This document shows positions 44,348 to 53,585 of a stretch of DNA of 64,000 bases, one piece after another. The stretch covers positions 1 through 64,000 of the forward strand of contig DUMB01000030.1 of assembly GCA_012840085.1 (NCBI GenBank), written 5' to 3'. The stretch is from Clostridiaceae bacterium. Lineage in GTDB: Bacteria > Bacillota > Clostridia > Acetivibrionales > DUMB01. The translations under genes were made by a program, and so were the position numbers. Within the stretch, counting starts at the first letter, position 1. Each line of letters begins with the position of its first letter. Below the pieces are notes generated by a model. That model was not told where the DNA came from. It made no database searches and saw nothing but the letters and a program-made list of their open reading frames with translations.

Positions 44348-44388
44348 TAAATCACTCCTTTGTGTTACTGTATTTGTTATTGTATCAA

Positions 44389-44445
44389 TGTATTATTGTA
44401 TTAAGTGCTTAATACAATAATACAAAATTAATTTTGTATTGTCAA
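44389..44445 (-). promoter_or_regulatory. Promoter and operator palindrome of the YtrA-type operon
   Basis: On the minus strand TTGACA (44440-44445), 17-base spacer, TATTAT (44417-44422). A perfect 36-bp palindrome at 44389-44424 (17-base arms starting TGTATTATTGTATTAAG around a central TG) covers the -10 and start site. Its GTAT-containing arms fit a YtrA-type operator. Confidence 0.85.
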
Positions 44446-44602
44446 TTGTTTTTAGAAAATTATTCGAAGAAAATTGATAATTAAAAAATTTGATAATTAC
44501 GAAAAATTGCTTTAAAAACTTAAACAATGAGTGGACAAGTTTATTTAGCCAATGATTAATGAGCTTTATTATGAGTTATTGAACAGGATTAAAATTAAGA
44601 AT

Positions 44603-44634
44603 AAAAGGTAGACTTAAGTGAAAGCCTACCTTTT
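44603..44634 (-). terminator. Small hairpin
   Basis: AAAAGGTAG and CTACCTTTT pair around a 14-base loop that itself holds CTTAAG. It lies between the GntR operon promoter and the end of the hydrolase gene; A and T runs flank both sides. The rest of 44446-44763 has no gene. Confidence 0.55.
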
Positions 44635-44763
44635 AAGGCATTTGCTCCTTTATAAAATTGCATTTAAATTACTTTCAGGTTACTCCAGTTGAATATTTTA
44701 TGTGAATATATCATGAGGATAATTGTGCTATGTGAATACTTTATGGGGAGGACTGTTTCATCA

Positions 44764-46395
44764 TTAGCCGCCAAGATACCTGGATGCATATTCCTTTGCA
44801 TCTTCAATGATTTCAAGCACTTTATCAGGAGCTTTTTTGATTGTATCATTTACGATGGTTATTGTAGGAATGATGCCTTCACGGACCGGCACTCTGGTTA
44901 TAGGATTATAACCCAGTTCGTGTACACCGGTACTGTTTCTTGACGGATCTCCCAGGCATAAATGTCCGAATGCCCTGCAGTATTTATTGAACATTTCGGC
45001 ATGAGGTATATCGTGCCAGTGTAAAATGCCGTCGGTATGTCCTGATTGTACCAGTGGGGTAATGGCACTCATCGCATCATACCAACCTTCGCCTGCTACC
45101 AGGACATTATTTCTGCCTTCCCTGATTCTGTTTACAAGTTTGACAATTCCATCATAAAGGTAGTGATTCGGATCGTTAAACCACAAAGCTGATATATCAA
45201 GAAATACACCGTCAAAGCCATACTGGTCGATCAAATCTGTAATCTGGGTTACCAGCCTGTTCTGCCAGCCCGGAGCTGCCGGATTCAGTCCTACTCCCGA
45301 ACCGTGGTCATAGTGTCTTGAAGAATCCCAATCCACACTGCCACTCTGTTTAAATCCTCCTGCACTAATTGCCTCAGAAGGAGCTCCCCATTGCTGGTAG
45401 TTTTCCGTACCCTTATTAACTATATTGATTCCGAACATAAGCATGACATGTACACCAATTTTTTTTGCTTCCTCAATTAGTTTACGAAGGCCCTTTTCAC
45501 CGCCCATGCGTTCATCGGCACAATAATTTCCGTATTTCCAGTAGTATCTTCCTTCCCATCCGGGCAGATATGCAAGGATTCTGCGTGGATCAATTCTCTG
45601 AGAAAGCCATCTTATATTTTCAAGAACATCCTCATAGTTGTTGAAAATGTAACCGGTCCAGTGCTGACAGTGTATAGATGCAACCAATGATATGTCTCTT
45701 GCCCAGTCAGGAACGTCTTTCCGGCTTTCCCATGGGGTTAAACCATAGCATGTTTCAATATGTATGGTATGACTGCTGTAGACATCTTCTACGGATTCGC
45801 ATTCTCCAACTTCCCAGGCGGGTACTGTTATAGTGTTGGTTGCAACTGTGGCATTTTCCTCAAAAATCAATTCAACATCCAGTTTCCCGTTTCTGGGGAT
45901 AAGCGCAAACCTTTTTTCCCTTACAATTGTGTCCAGTGAGCGGAAATAGGTAAATTTTCCTTCTGCTGTTTTCAATACAATTAAAGGGGTACTGATATGG
46001 CGCCAGCCTTCAGGGTATTTGTATAACAGACCGGATTCCGGTATCTCCTGACTTTCGCTTTCCCTCAAATTCACTATCGTTCCCAGTGGCAAATCTATAA
46101 AACGGAGTTTCACGCAACGGATGGTTTTTGAACACTTCGCATATATTTTAAACAGCAATTTTTGCGACTGCGGGTTGACGTTTACTTCTGCCTCCACACA
46201 TCCTTTTGCCGTCTCCTGTCCGCCTGCCCACACCAATTCACTGCATTTGATTTTCAACTTATCTCCTTCATTTTCAACACGACACTTGCTTTCATCCAAG
46301 CCATAAATATTTTCAAAAGTAAAAATTTCTATTGAAAACTTAAATCCTGCAGCACTAAAAATTGCATTATGAAAAATATAACTTAAATCCTGCAT
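44764..46395 (-). CDS. Cytoplasmic TIM-barrel glycoside-hydrolase-like protein
   Basis: About 543 residues, no signal peptide. Residues 1-205 look like a beta-sandwich; about 225-500 resemble an alpha-amylase-superfamily barrel. Suggestive elements: RILAYLPGWEGRYYWKYG near 274-291, HVMLMFGIN near 318, a possible nucleophile in GFDGVFLDIS near 390-399, and an acid candidate in VAGEGWYDA near 430. The family is not one I can name; DUF6259-type proteins are comparable. The ATG at 46395 has better spacing to GGAGG than the ATG at 46401. It lies beside the YesM/YesN genes, so it likely acts on imported oligosaccharide. Confidence 0.7.
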   Translation of the reverse strand: MQDLSYIFHNAIFSAAGFKFSIEIFTFENIYGLDESKCRVENEGDKLKIKCSELVWAGGQETAKGCVEAEVNVNPQSQKLLFKIYAKCSKTIRCVKLRFIDLPLGTIVNLRESESQEIPESGLLYKYPEGWRHISTPLIVLKTAEGKFTYFRSLDTIVREKRFALIPRNGKLDVELIFEENATVATNTITVPAWEVGECESVEDVYSSHTIHIETCYGLTPWESRKDVPDWARDISLVASIHCQHWTGYIFNNYEDVLENIRWLSQRIDPRRILAYLPGWEGRYYWKYGNYCADERMGGEKGLRKLIEEAKKIGVHVMLMFGINIVNKGTENYQQWGAPSEAISAGGFKQSGSVDWDSSRHYDHGSGVGLNPAAPGWQNRLVTQITDLIDQYGFDGVFLDISALWFNDPNHYLYDGIVKLVNRIREGRNNVLVAGEGWYDAMSAITPLVQSGHTDGILHWHDIPHAEMFNKYCRAFGHLCLGDPSRNSTGVHELGYNPITRVPVREGIIPTITIVNDTIKKAPDKVLEIIEDAKEYASRYLGG

Positions 46396-46521
46396 TGCCA
46401 TTCCTCCTGTGAAAGTAGTAAAACTATGCTCTCAGTTAAAATTATAATGCTGAAGGAGTTTCAATAGAAATGTAGCAATATTATCAAAATGTTGAATATA
46501 TTATCCATGTTGTAAATAATA

Positions 46522-48369
46522 TCAACCAGGTATCTCTTCGTCAGGCATAATCCGGGGAAGAGTTATGGAGACACTGGTACCTTTGCCGATTTCACTTTCA
46601 AATTGTATGCCATACTGCTTACCAAAGTTGAGTTTGATCCGGTCGTTTACATTTCGGATGCCAATCCGGTTGAATTTATCCTTAGCACTGTCATTTGTTT
46701 CATTGAGGAGGCTATGCAGTGTTTTTTGATCCATTCCCATACCATTATCCGAAATAACAATATGGACATCATTATTTGATTCGAAGGCACTTATATTAAT
46801 AACACAATTTTCAGTCATTCCATCAAAGGCATGTACGATACAGTTCTCGACAATAGGCTGAATCATAAATTTCAGTATTTTATAATTTAAAATGTTTTCC
46901 TGGATGTCCAGGACCAGTTTTAATTCTACATTGTAGCGGAACTGCATGATTTGTATATAGCTCTTAATATACTCTAACTCCTGGCGGACAGGAATCAAAC
47001 TGTCTCTGTGCTCTGTACTGACTCTCAGAAGTCTTATTAATGCCACTACCATACTCATTATATCTTTATTCCTGCCCATCCTTGCCAGGGATTTAATGGA
47101 GTTCAGAGTATTATACAAAAAGTGAGGCATGATTTGTGATTGAAGTGCCTTTATTTCATTTTCATTGACCATTTTTTGTTTTAATTCTACTTCATAGACG
47201 AGCTTTTTGATTTGTGAAACCATGTAGTTGAAGGTGTCTGCAATTTTCCCGAATTCATCTTTGCGCTTGTTCGTTATTTTGATATCCAGATTTCCGGCAG
47301 CAACCTTGTCCATAAAAAGGGAAAGGTTCTTCAAAGGATTGTATATATATTTGAAAATAAACAATGCCATAAGTATGGAATAAAATATACAAATAAAGAT
47401 GACTGCTATGATAATGAGTGATAAATTTCCTATATCTGCTGTGATATTGGAATACGGTATTACATAAGAAATCTTCCAATGGTTAACTTCAAAGGAATTA
47501 TAAGTAACAATACTATAAGTATCGTTAATTTCGGTTGAATAACTGCCTGCCGGAGACTGTCCGAATTCTTCGGACAAAGAAATGCTTTCCAGGCTTTTTC
47601 CTACCATCGAAGGGTTATTTGTGTGATAAATGATTCTGTTGTTTTCATCTGTGATGAATACATATTCATTTTTGTTGACAGGCAGGCTGTCCGCCATATT
47701 TTGTATAAAAGCAGGATCTAAATACAGTACCATGACTCCGATTGCATCTCCGGTAGAGATATCATTTATTGTTCTTGAAACAGTAATAGTCAGCGATGGC
47801 TCATATGAAACAGTCCAAAGCACCTTATCCTTGTTTTCCAGCGTATGCTGGTAAATGGGCAGTTTTGTAAAATCATCTAAATATTCAGTATATTCTGTCT
47901 GTAACTTTTTCCGGAAAAACGGGTATCTGCCTTCCCTTGGAAGGATCATGAAGGAAGTTATTAAATCATTTCTCAAACTGAGGATATAATCTGTTTTGGA
48001 CTCCATATGGGCAAGTGTCTGATATGTAGTATAGGTGTCAAAGTTTTTATTGTCTATGTATTTTAAAAAAATTTGTGTATCGGAAGATGTGACATAATCA
48101 AAGATAATATTTTCAATTTCCTCAAAAGTTTTATTGATGTTTTGCAGTTTGTTAATAACCAACTGATTAGAATCCTTCATTACTCTGTTTATCATGATTT
48201 TTGATGTAATATTGTAACTAATGCTTCCCAAAATCATAATAGGCACTACGCATAGCAGCATTAGAAGGATAACTAATTTGTATTTCAAACTGATGTTGAC
48301 GTTAAAAATATTAGATGGGCTAATTTTAGATTTAATAAAGCCGAAGCGTAAAAAGGGGCTGCTTATCAT
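46522..48369 (-). CDS. YesM-type sensor histidine kinase
   Basis: A 615-residue membrane sensor: helix 1 at about 30-50, an extracellular sensing domain (about 51-305, dCache-like), helix 2 at about 312-335, HAMP at about 338-390, a His_kinase domain with QSQIMPHFLYNTLNS near 414-428 (phospho-His after the Pro), and HATPase with VENC near 512 and GIGIRN-like G-box near 570. Such kinases respond to extracellular sugars or binding-protein complexes. It is 14 bases downstream of the response-regulator gene and co-transcribed with it. Confidence 0.93.
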   Translation of the reverse strand: MISSPFLRFGFIKSKISPSNIFNVNISLKYKLVILLMLLCVVPIMILGSISYNITSKIMINRVMKDSNQLVINKLQNINKTFEEIENIIFDYVTSSDTQIFLKYIDNKNFDTYTTYQTLAHMESKTDYILSLRNDLITSFMILPREGRYPFFRKKLQTEYTEYLDDFTKLPIYQHTLENKDKVLWTVSYEPSLTITVSRTINDISTGDAIGVMVLYLDPAFIQNMADSLPVNKNEYVFITDENNRIIYHTNNPSMVGKSLESISLSEEFGQSPAGSYSTEINDTYSIVTYNSFEVNHWKISYVIPYSNITADIGNLSLIIIAVIFICIFYSILMALFIFKYIYNPLKNLSLFMDKVAAGNLDIKITNKRKDEFGKIADTFNYMVSQIKKLVYEVELKQKMVNENEIKALQSQIMPHFLYNTLNSIKSLARMGRNKDIMSMVVALIRLLRVSTEHRDSLIPVRQELEYIKSYIQIMQFRYNVELKLVLDIQENILNYKILKFMIQPIVENCIVHAFDGMTENCVINISAFESNNDVHIVISDNGMGMDQKTLHSLLNETNDSAKDKFNRIGIRNVNDRIKLNFGKQYGIQFESEIGKGTSVSITLPRIMPDEEIPG

Positions 48370-48383
48370 TCCAAACCTCCCTG

Positions 48384-49913
48384 TTAATGTTGTTTATCTC
48401 TGAACTTACTGGGACAAGAACCAGTAAACTTTTTAAAAATATTGCAAAAGTACCTGTAATCTTTTATACCTACATTATACGCTATATCTACAATCCTCTG
48501 GTCTGTATTGGAAAGCAGAAGCTTAGCTTTGTTTATGCGTATTTTGTTCAAATAATCAATAAATCCTTCGCCGGTTTCTTCCTTGAAAATCCTGCAAAAA
48601 TAATTTCTGCTGAGATTGGTCAGGGAAGCTAACTCATCCAGTGTGATTTCATTCATATAGTTGTGGTTAATATATTGTATAGCCTTTATTACCTCTTTAC
48701 GTGTTATTTCTGTATTCTGAACCGCACTTTGGAATTGGTTCCTGTGGGCGTTTATAGTTTCCGTAATATAAGTTCTCAACCATTGTTTTAAAGCAGTAAC
48801 AGTTGAACATTTGCGAACTTCACTGGAGACAATGGTATCTTTTCCAAATACGTCCGTTACACTTAGATTGAGCTTTGCGTAAAGCTCCATTACAAAGTCG
48901 CACACTAAATCATATAAAAGAACCGGAAAGTAGTTTTTTTGCTGAATGTGTTGAAATATAAGGTCAAGATGTTTTTCCACTTTAGGATCTCTGTCACTTA
49001 TCAAACCGGTAATAAGACTATCAAATAATTTTTTCAAAGGAGTTAATTCATAGCTGAAATCCTTCTGCAAATCCTGATAAACAACAGATCCTGAGCCCAT
49101 ATAAAAATTATAGTGCAGGCACTTTAATGCGTTTGAATATACTGCAGAAATTTTACTTATATCAGTACACATTTTGCTGACAACAGCAAAAGGATGTATA
49201 GAATACTTTTGCAAATCTGAAAAAATCCTTCTGACAGTTTGATCTATGCTGGCTCTGATATACATCCAGCTATTGTTGTTATGCCACATAATAATACACC
49301 ACTGTTTTTCATTCATTTGAACCACAATACTCTCTGAACAATTACTTTGTAACAGCTGGTGTATGGTATCAGTCTGGGCTGCGGGATTGCATTTAAATAT
49401 AACAATAACAAAGTTTTTCCAGTTGTTAAATTCCTTAAACTTCTTTGATTCTTCGTATAGTTTATTATTAAAGTTTTTCTCTTTTAAAATTTTTCTCCAC
49501 AGTTGCTCAAATTTGTACATTTCAGCCTGGCTGCCACGCTCGATTTCATCTTTTACCGTGTTTAATAAATGTAGAAGGTTATCTTCTTCAATCTCGTATT
49601 TGAGTATATAATCGGACGCTCCGTATTTCATAGCATCCTTTACATATTTAAAATCATCATAGTTACTTATGACAATAAACTTGATTTGAGGCTTTATTGA
49701 CTTGACAGTTTTAATCAGCTCAACGCCGTCCATGATTGGCATACAAATATCTGTTATGATAATATCGACATAACTGAACTGAATGAAATTCAGGGCCTGA
49801 GCACCATTACTTACATCTCCAATGATTTGGAAGCCGTATTTTTGCCAGTCTGTCATCGTTTTTAAATCTTCGCGGATTAAATTATCATCGTCGACTATAA
49901 GAATGTTATACAT
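48384..49913 (-). CDS. YesN-type response regulator with AraC DNA-binding domain
   Basis: About 509 residues from the ATG at 49911-49913, which has AAAGGGG upstream; the frame extends 36 codons further without a ribosome-binding site. The receiver domain (1-125) has the phosphoacceptor D55 in TDICMP and K105. A central region (130-390) is the variable YesN linker. The C-terminal AraC domain (about 405-505) has two helix-turn-helices, ending FKKFTGSCPSKFR. It pairs with the YesM kinase and probably activates the divergent ABC operon. Confidence 0.93.
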   Translation of the reverse strand: MYNILIVDDDNLIREDLKTMTDWQKYGFQIIGDVSNGAQALNFIQFSYVDIIITDICMPIMDGVELIKTVKSIKPQIKFIVISNYDDFKYVKDAMKYGASDYILKYEIEEDNLLHLLNTVKDEIERGSQAEMYKFEQLWRKILKEKNFNNKLYEESKKFKEFNNWKNFVIVIFKCNPAAQTDTIHQLLQSNCSESIVVQMNEKQWCIIMWHNNNSWMYIRASIDQTVRRIFSDLQKYSIHPFAVVSKMCTDISKISAVYSNALKCLHYNFYMGSGSVVYQDLQKDFSYELTPLKKLFDSLITGLISDRDPKVEKHLDLIFQHIQQKNYFPVLLYDLVCDFVMELYAKLNLSVTDVFGKDTIVSSEVRKCSTVTALKQWLRTYITETINAHRNQFQSAVQNTEITRKEVIKAIQYINHNYMNEITLDELASLTNLSRNYFCRIFKEETGEGFIDYLNKIRINKAKLLLSNTDQRIVDIAYNVGIKDYRYFCNIFKKFTGSCPSKFRDKQH

Positions 49914-49970
49914 TAGGGATTCCCCTTTTAAGAAAGCTGAATGCTTGCTATATCGAAATTTTATATTCAA

Positions 49971-49999
49971 ATTATAGAATAGTATAATATTAATATCAA
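49971..49999 (-). promoter_or_regulatory. Promoter of the YesN/YesM operon
   Basis: Minus strand TTGATA (49994-49999), 17-base spacer, TATAAT (49971-49976), about 58 bases before the response-regulator ATG. On the plus strand a TATAAT at 50065-50070 has only a weak -35 (TTTCGC), consistent with activator-dependent transcription of the ABC operon. Confidence 0.8.
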
Positions 50000-50135
50000 G
50001 ACAGGTGATAATATTTTGCACATTTTAATAATATCAACACATTTCGCATATGTCTTCTTTCAAATATAATCAAAATGTAAACATTCCACATGCAATTTCA
50101 TAGGCAATTCAGCTTGCATTAGAGGAGGGTATATA

Positions 50136-51026
50136 TTGAAATCAGCAAAGCGACTGAAGAAATCAGAGAACCTCTGGGGATTTGCTTTCATACTGCCACA
50201 GCTGACAGGATTGATTCTGTTTACCATTGGACCGGTATTTGCCACTTTTTATCTTTGCTTTGCAGAATGGGACTTCATTAATCCCCCAAAGTTTGTAGGA
50301 GGCTTAAACTTTAGCGTAATATTTGGAGATCCGGTTTTTTATAAATCTATTATCAACACATTTATTTTTGCAGGAGGTACTATTCCTCTCACCATAATTA
50401 TTTCTCTGTTTCTCGCTGTGTTAACAAACAGAAAAATCTCATGTTTGAGTATATACAGGACGGCATATTTTCTGCCCATGGTCACTTCTTCGGTTTCCAT
50501 AGCATTGGTGTGGTATTGGCTTTATGCACCGGATTTCGGACTTATTAATCTGATGCTGTCAAAAATTGGATTGCCTGAATTACCCTGGCTGGCTGATACT
50601 TGGTGGGCAAGGATTGCCATTATCATTATGTCGGTATGGCTGCAGATGGGTTATAATTATATAATTTTTATATCAGGATTAAAAAACATTCCCAAAATAT
50701 ATTATGAAGCAGCAGAGATTGATGGCGCCAATAAATTTCAGATATTTTTCAAAATCACATTACCCATGTTGTCACCGGTAACCTTTTTCGTGGTAATAAC
50801 CCTGCTAATCAGCACATTCAACATGTTTAACGAATCCTATATACTGACCAGGGGAGGTCCGGCATATGCCACATATACATTGGTTATGTATGTATTCTTC
50901 AAAGCCTTCCAGCTGTTCAGAATGGGTGAAGCTGCTGTTGCAAGCCTTGTCCTTTTCGCTTTGGTAGGTGTTATTACCATGATTCAATTCAGACTGTCAC
51001 GGAGGATGGTGAACTATGACGTTTAA
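50136..51026 (+). CDS. Sugar ABC transporter permease (MalF/UgpA type)
   Basis: A 296-residue permease with six membrane helices. The EAA loop that contacts the ATPase reads YYEAAEIDGANKFQIFFKIT near 188-207. TTG start at 50136 with GAGGAGGG upstream. It heads a permease-permease-binding-protein operon divergent from YesN; no ATPase gene is present, as is common when MsmX-type ATPases are shared. Confidence 0.93.
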   Translation: MKSAKRLKKSENLWGFAFILPQLTGLILFTIGPVFATFYLCFAEWDFINPPKFVGGLNFSVIFGDPVFYKSIINTFIFAGGTIPLTIIISLFLAVLTNRKISCLSIYRTAYFLPMVTSSVSIALVWYWLYAPDFGLINLMLSKIGLPELPWLADTWWARIAIIIMSVWLQMGYNYIIFISGLKNIPKIYYEAAEIDGANKFQIFFKITLPMLSPVTFFVVITLLISTFNMFNESYILTRGGPAYATYTLVMYVFFKAFQLFRMGEAAVASLVLFALVGVITMIQFRLSRRMVNYDV

Positions 51027-51849
51027 CAGATCAAAGCTGCAAAATTCTCTTATTCACATAGTTTTATCATTTGTTGCAATTACCACAGTGATGCCCTTTT
51101 ACTGGATGGCGGTTACTTCTTTGAAAACTCCGGAAGACATATTTAAGATGCCTCCGATTCTATTTCCGACATATTTTTATATTCAAAACTATCGCGATGT
51201 ATTTGAACTGATGCCCATGTGGCAGGGATTTTTAAACAGCACAAAGGTTACTGTATTAGTGACAATCGGCACTTTGCTTACCAGCTCCATGGCCGCATAT
51301 GCCTTTGCAAAAATTAACTTTATATGGAAGGATACACTTTTTGGTATTTTCCTGTCGACACTGATGGTTCCCGGACAGGTAACATTGATTCCGCTGTATA
51401 TCTTATTCAGCAAAATACGCTGGACTGACACACATCTGCCTATAATGGTACCAATCATACTGTTAAACGCTTATGGTATTTTTATGATTAAACAGTTTAT
51501 GCACACTATCCCGGATTCATATATTGAATCGGCAAAAATTGACGGTTATAATCATTTCGGAATATACTTGAAAATCGCGCTGCCTATGTGTAAGCCGGTT
51601 CTGGTAGCATTGGGGACTTTTACATTCATCGGGAACTGGAATAACTTCCTTGGCCCATTGATTTTTCTAAGTACAGAGAGCAAGTTTACTCTGCCGCTGT
51701 TAATCAGCTCCTTTAGAGATATTTATTCAGTAAAATGGGGACTTTTAATGGCAGCCTCTTCCGTGTCAATTATACCGATAATAATACTATACATCTTTTT
51801 TCAGCGTTTTTTTGTTGAAGGTATAGCATTAACCGGACTTAAAGGATAA
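51016..51849 (+). CDS. Sugar ABC transporter permease (MalG/UgpE type)
   Basis: A 277-residue permease with six membrane helices and the EAA loop YIESAKIDGYNHFGIYLKIA near 170-189. It overlaps the first permease gene by 11 bases, hence translational coupling. It forms the heterodimeric channel with that subunit. Confidence 0.93.
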   Translation: MTFNRSKLQNSLIHIVLSFVAITTVMPFYWMAVTSLKTPEDIFKMPPILFPTYFYIQNYRDVFELMPMWQGFLNSTKVTVLVTIGTLLTSSMAAYAFAKINFIWKDTLFGIFLSTLMVPGQVTLIPLYILFSKIRWTDTHLPIMVPIILLNAYGIFMIKQFMHTIPDSYIESAKIDGYNHFGIYLKIALPMCKPVLVALGTFTFIGNWNNFLGPLIFLSTESKFTLPLLISSFRDIYSVKWGLLMAASSVSIIPIIILYIFFQRFFVEGIALTGLKG

Positions 51850-51919
51850 GATAGGCTAAGACAGGCACATACCGTTTATACGGTTGTACATAAATAAAGC
51901 ATATAAGGAGGATAAAAAC

Positions 51920-53308
51920 ATGCAAACTTTCAAGAAATTTTTACTTGGATTTTTGTTGACAGCGATGATCTTTTCATTGATGGCGTGCGGACAGAATAAA
52001 GCTGTAACCGACAATAGCAGTGCGAATAACGAAAAAGCTGCAGCTCAGACGGATGAAGCGAAAAATAAGGATAATACCACAGCAGAAGACACAAAACCCG
52101 TTGAACTTAAATTTGCAATGATTGCCTTTGCCAATGAAATTCCCGGTTGGACAGCTATGATTGATGCAGCAAATAAAAAACTGGAAGATCAGAAAATTAA
52201 AATCAGCATACAGAAAATACCTGCCCAAAACTGGCCGGAATATTACCAGAAGGTTATTACACAGATGGCTGCCGGCGAGGGGGCCGATATTGGAAGAATT
52301 GCAGAGTCCTTTATGCCACAGGTTATTCAAAAAGGCCAGGTTGTAGAATTGACTGAGTATTTAAAAGATATAAATATGGCGGATTACTTTGATGCAACCT
52401 TTAAGAATGCCGGATATCAGAACGGCAAATACTATGGAGTTCCGTCCGGTGTCTATTACATGGTTATGTACTACAACAAAGATATGTTCGATGCAGCTAA
52501 CCTCCCATACCCTTCATCAGACTGGAATAACGCCATTTCTTTCGAACAGGTCAGAGAATATGCAAAAAAGCTGACAAAGGGTGAGGGTGCGAACAAAACC
52601 TTTGGATTCTATGCCGGACCGTACATGGCGTATATAGGGATGTACTCCGTTTCCCTCGGTGGCAAGAATGTGTTCAACGATGACGGTACATGTGCATTAG
52701 GCAGTCCTGAGAGCAAACAGGTATATAAATGGTTTGATGATATGCTGAGAGTAGATAAAAGCATGCCAAGGCCTACGGATACAAAAGTCATGAGTGCTAC
52801 AGACATGTTTACATCAGGCAGGATAGCTATGATAGTGGATGGCACATGGTCACATTCAGCAATTAAAGATATTAAGAATTTCAGAGTTGGAGTTGCTGCT
52901 GTACCTGCAGGTAATGGTAAGGCATATTCCTCTATGTTTGTTGACAACTTTGTAATATTTAAGGGAACAAAACATGAAGAGAAAGCCTGGGAGGCTATAA
53001 AAGCTATAATAAGCAAAGAGGGATTTGATGCTCTGGCTCCTACAGGAGTTGGCGGGCTTCCAATTGTTCGCTCAACAATGGAAAACCTCAAGGATGAGAT
53101 GATTGGAACTCAATTTGAGGAATCGGATAAACGTGCATTTATTGACGGATTGGATAATACACTTGCTGTTCCGTACAACGAAAACTATCAGGAGATAGAC
53201 CAGATGATCAATGCAGTCATGGATGAATGGCTGATGGGGAAGGTTACATCAGACGAGTTTGCTGACAAGGTTGTAGACTTTGTAAATGAAGGTATGCAGG
53301 CTAAGTAG
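51920..53308 (+). CDS. Sugar-binding lipoprotein of the ABC importer
   Basis: A 462-residue extracellular solute-binding protein (family 1). Signal peptide with lipobox LMAC, the lipidated Cys at residue 23, then an Ala/Asn/Asp linker. The body has FTSGRIAMIVDGTW near 298-311, typical of maltose-type oligosaccharide-binding proteins. ATG at 51920 with AAGGAGG upstream. It follows the permease by 70 bases; specificity unknown. Confidence 0.93.
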   Translation: MQTFKKFLLGFLLTAMIFSLMACGQNKAVTDNSSANNEKAAAQTDEAKNKDNTTAEDTKPVELKFAMIAFANEIPGWTAMIDAANKKLEDQKIKISIQKIPAQNWPEYYQKVITQMAAGEGADIGRIAESFMPQVIQKGQVVELTEYLKDINMADYFDATFKNAGYQNGKYYGVPSGVYYMVMYYNKDMFDAANLPYPSSDWNNAISFEQVREYAKKLTKGEGANKTFGFYAGPYMAYIGMYSVSLGGKNVFNDDGTCALGSPESKQVYKWFDDMLRVDKSMPRPTDTKVMSATDMFTSGRIAMIVDGTWSHSAIKDIKNFRVGVAAVPAGNGKAYSSMFVDNFVIFKGTKHEEKAWEAIKAIISKEGFDALAPTGVGGLPIVRSTMENLKDEMIGTQFEESDKRAFIDGLDNTLAVPYNENYQEIDQMINAVMDEWLMGKVTSDEFADKVVDFVNEGMQAK

Positions 53309-53322
53309 TTTTCAGCAACAAT

Positions 53323-53354
53323 AAAGGGAGTTGCTCCGGTGGGCAACTCCTTTT
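53323..53354 (+). terminator. Intrinsic terminator of the ABC operon
   Basis: AAAGGGAGTTGC and GCAACTCCTTTT form a 10-12-bp stem around 8 bases, ending in TTTT. Confidence 0.85.
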
Positions 53355-53365
53355 AGATAGCAATA

Positions 53366-53428
53366 GCTGATATATATTAAGAGCTAATATATAGTAAGGG
53401 CAAGGGCTGATATATAGTAAAAGATAAT
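53366..53428. repeat. Short tandem repeat
   Basis: Three variants of GCTGATATATAGTAAAAG in the gap before the secreted multi-domain protein. Confidence 0.65.
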
Positions 53429-53480
53429 GAAAGATTTGTATTTAGTACATAGCTACATTCTGGTTAAATCACAAATTAAA

Positions 53481-53522
53481 TTAACATGTTGTGCTATCTC
53501 ATTAACTGGCACAACAAGTTAA
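53481..53522. repeat. Compact copy (D) of the TTAACTTGTTGTGC repeat family
   Basis: TTAACATGTTGTGCTATCTC followed by ATTAACTGGCACAACAAGTTAA-type ending: arms of about 15 bases around a short loop, 42 bases in all, 63 bases before the next start codon. Confidence 0.8.
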
Positions 53523-53585
53523 ATTGATAGCAGATGTTTTAAAATATGTAAAGTTATATAGAGCAATCGGGAAGGAGTCAATAGC

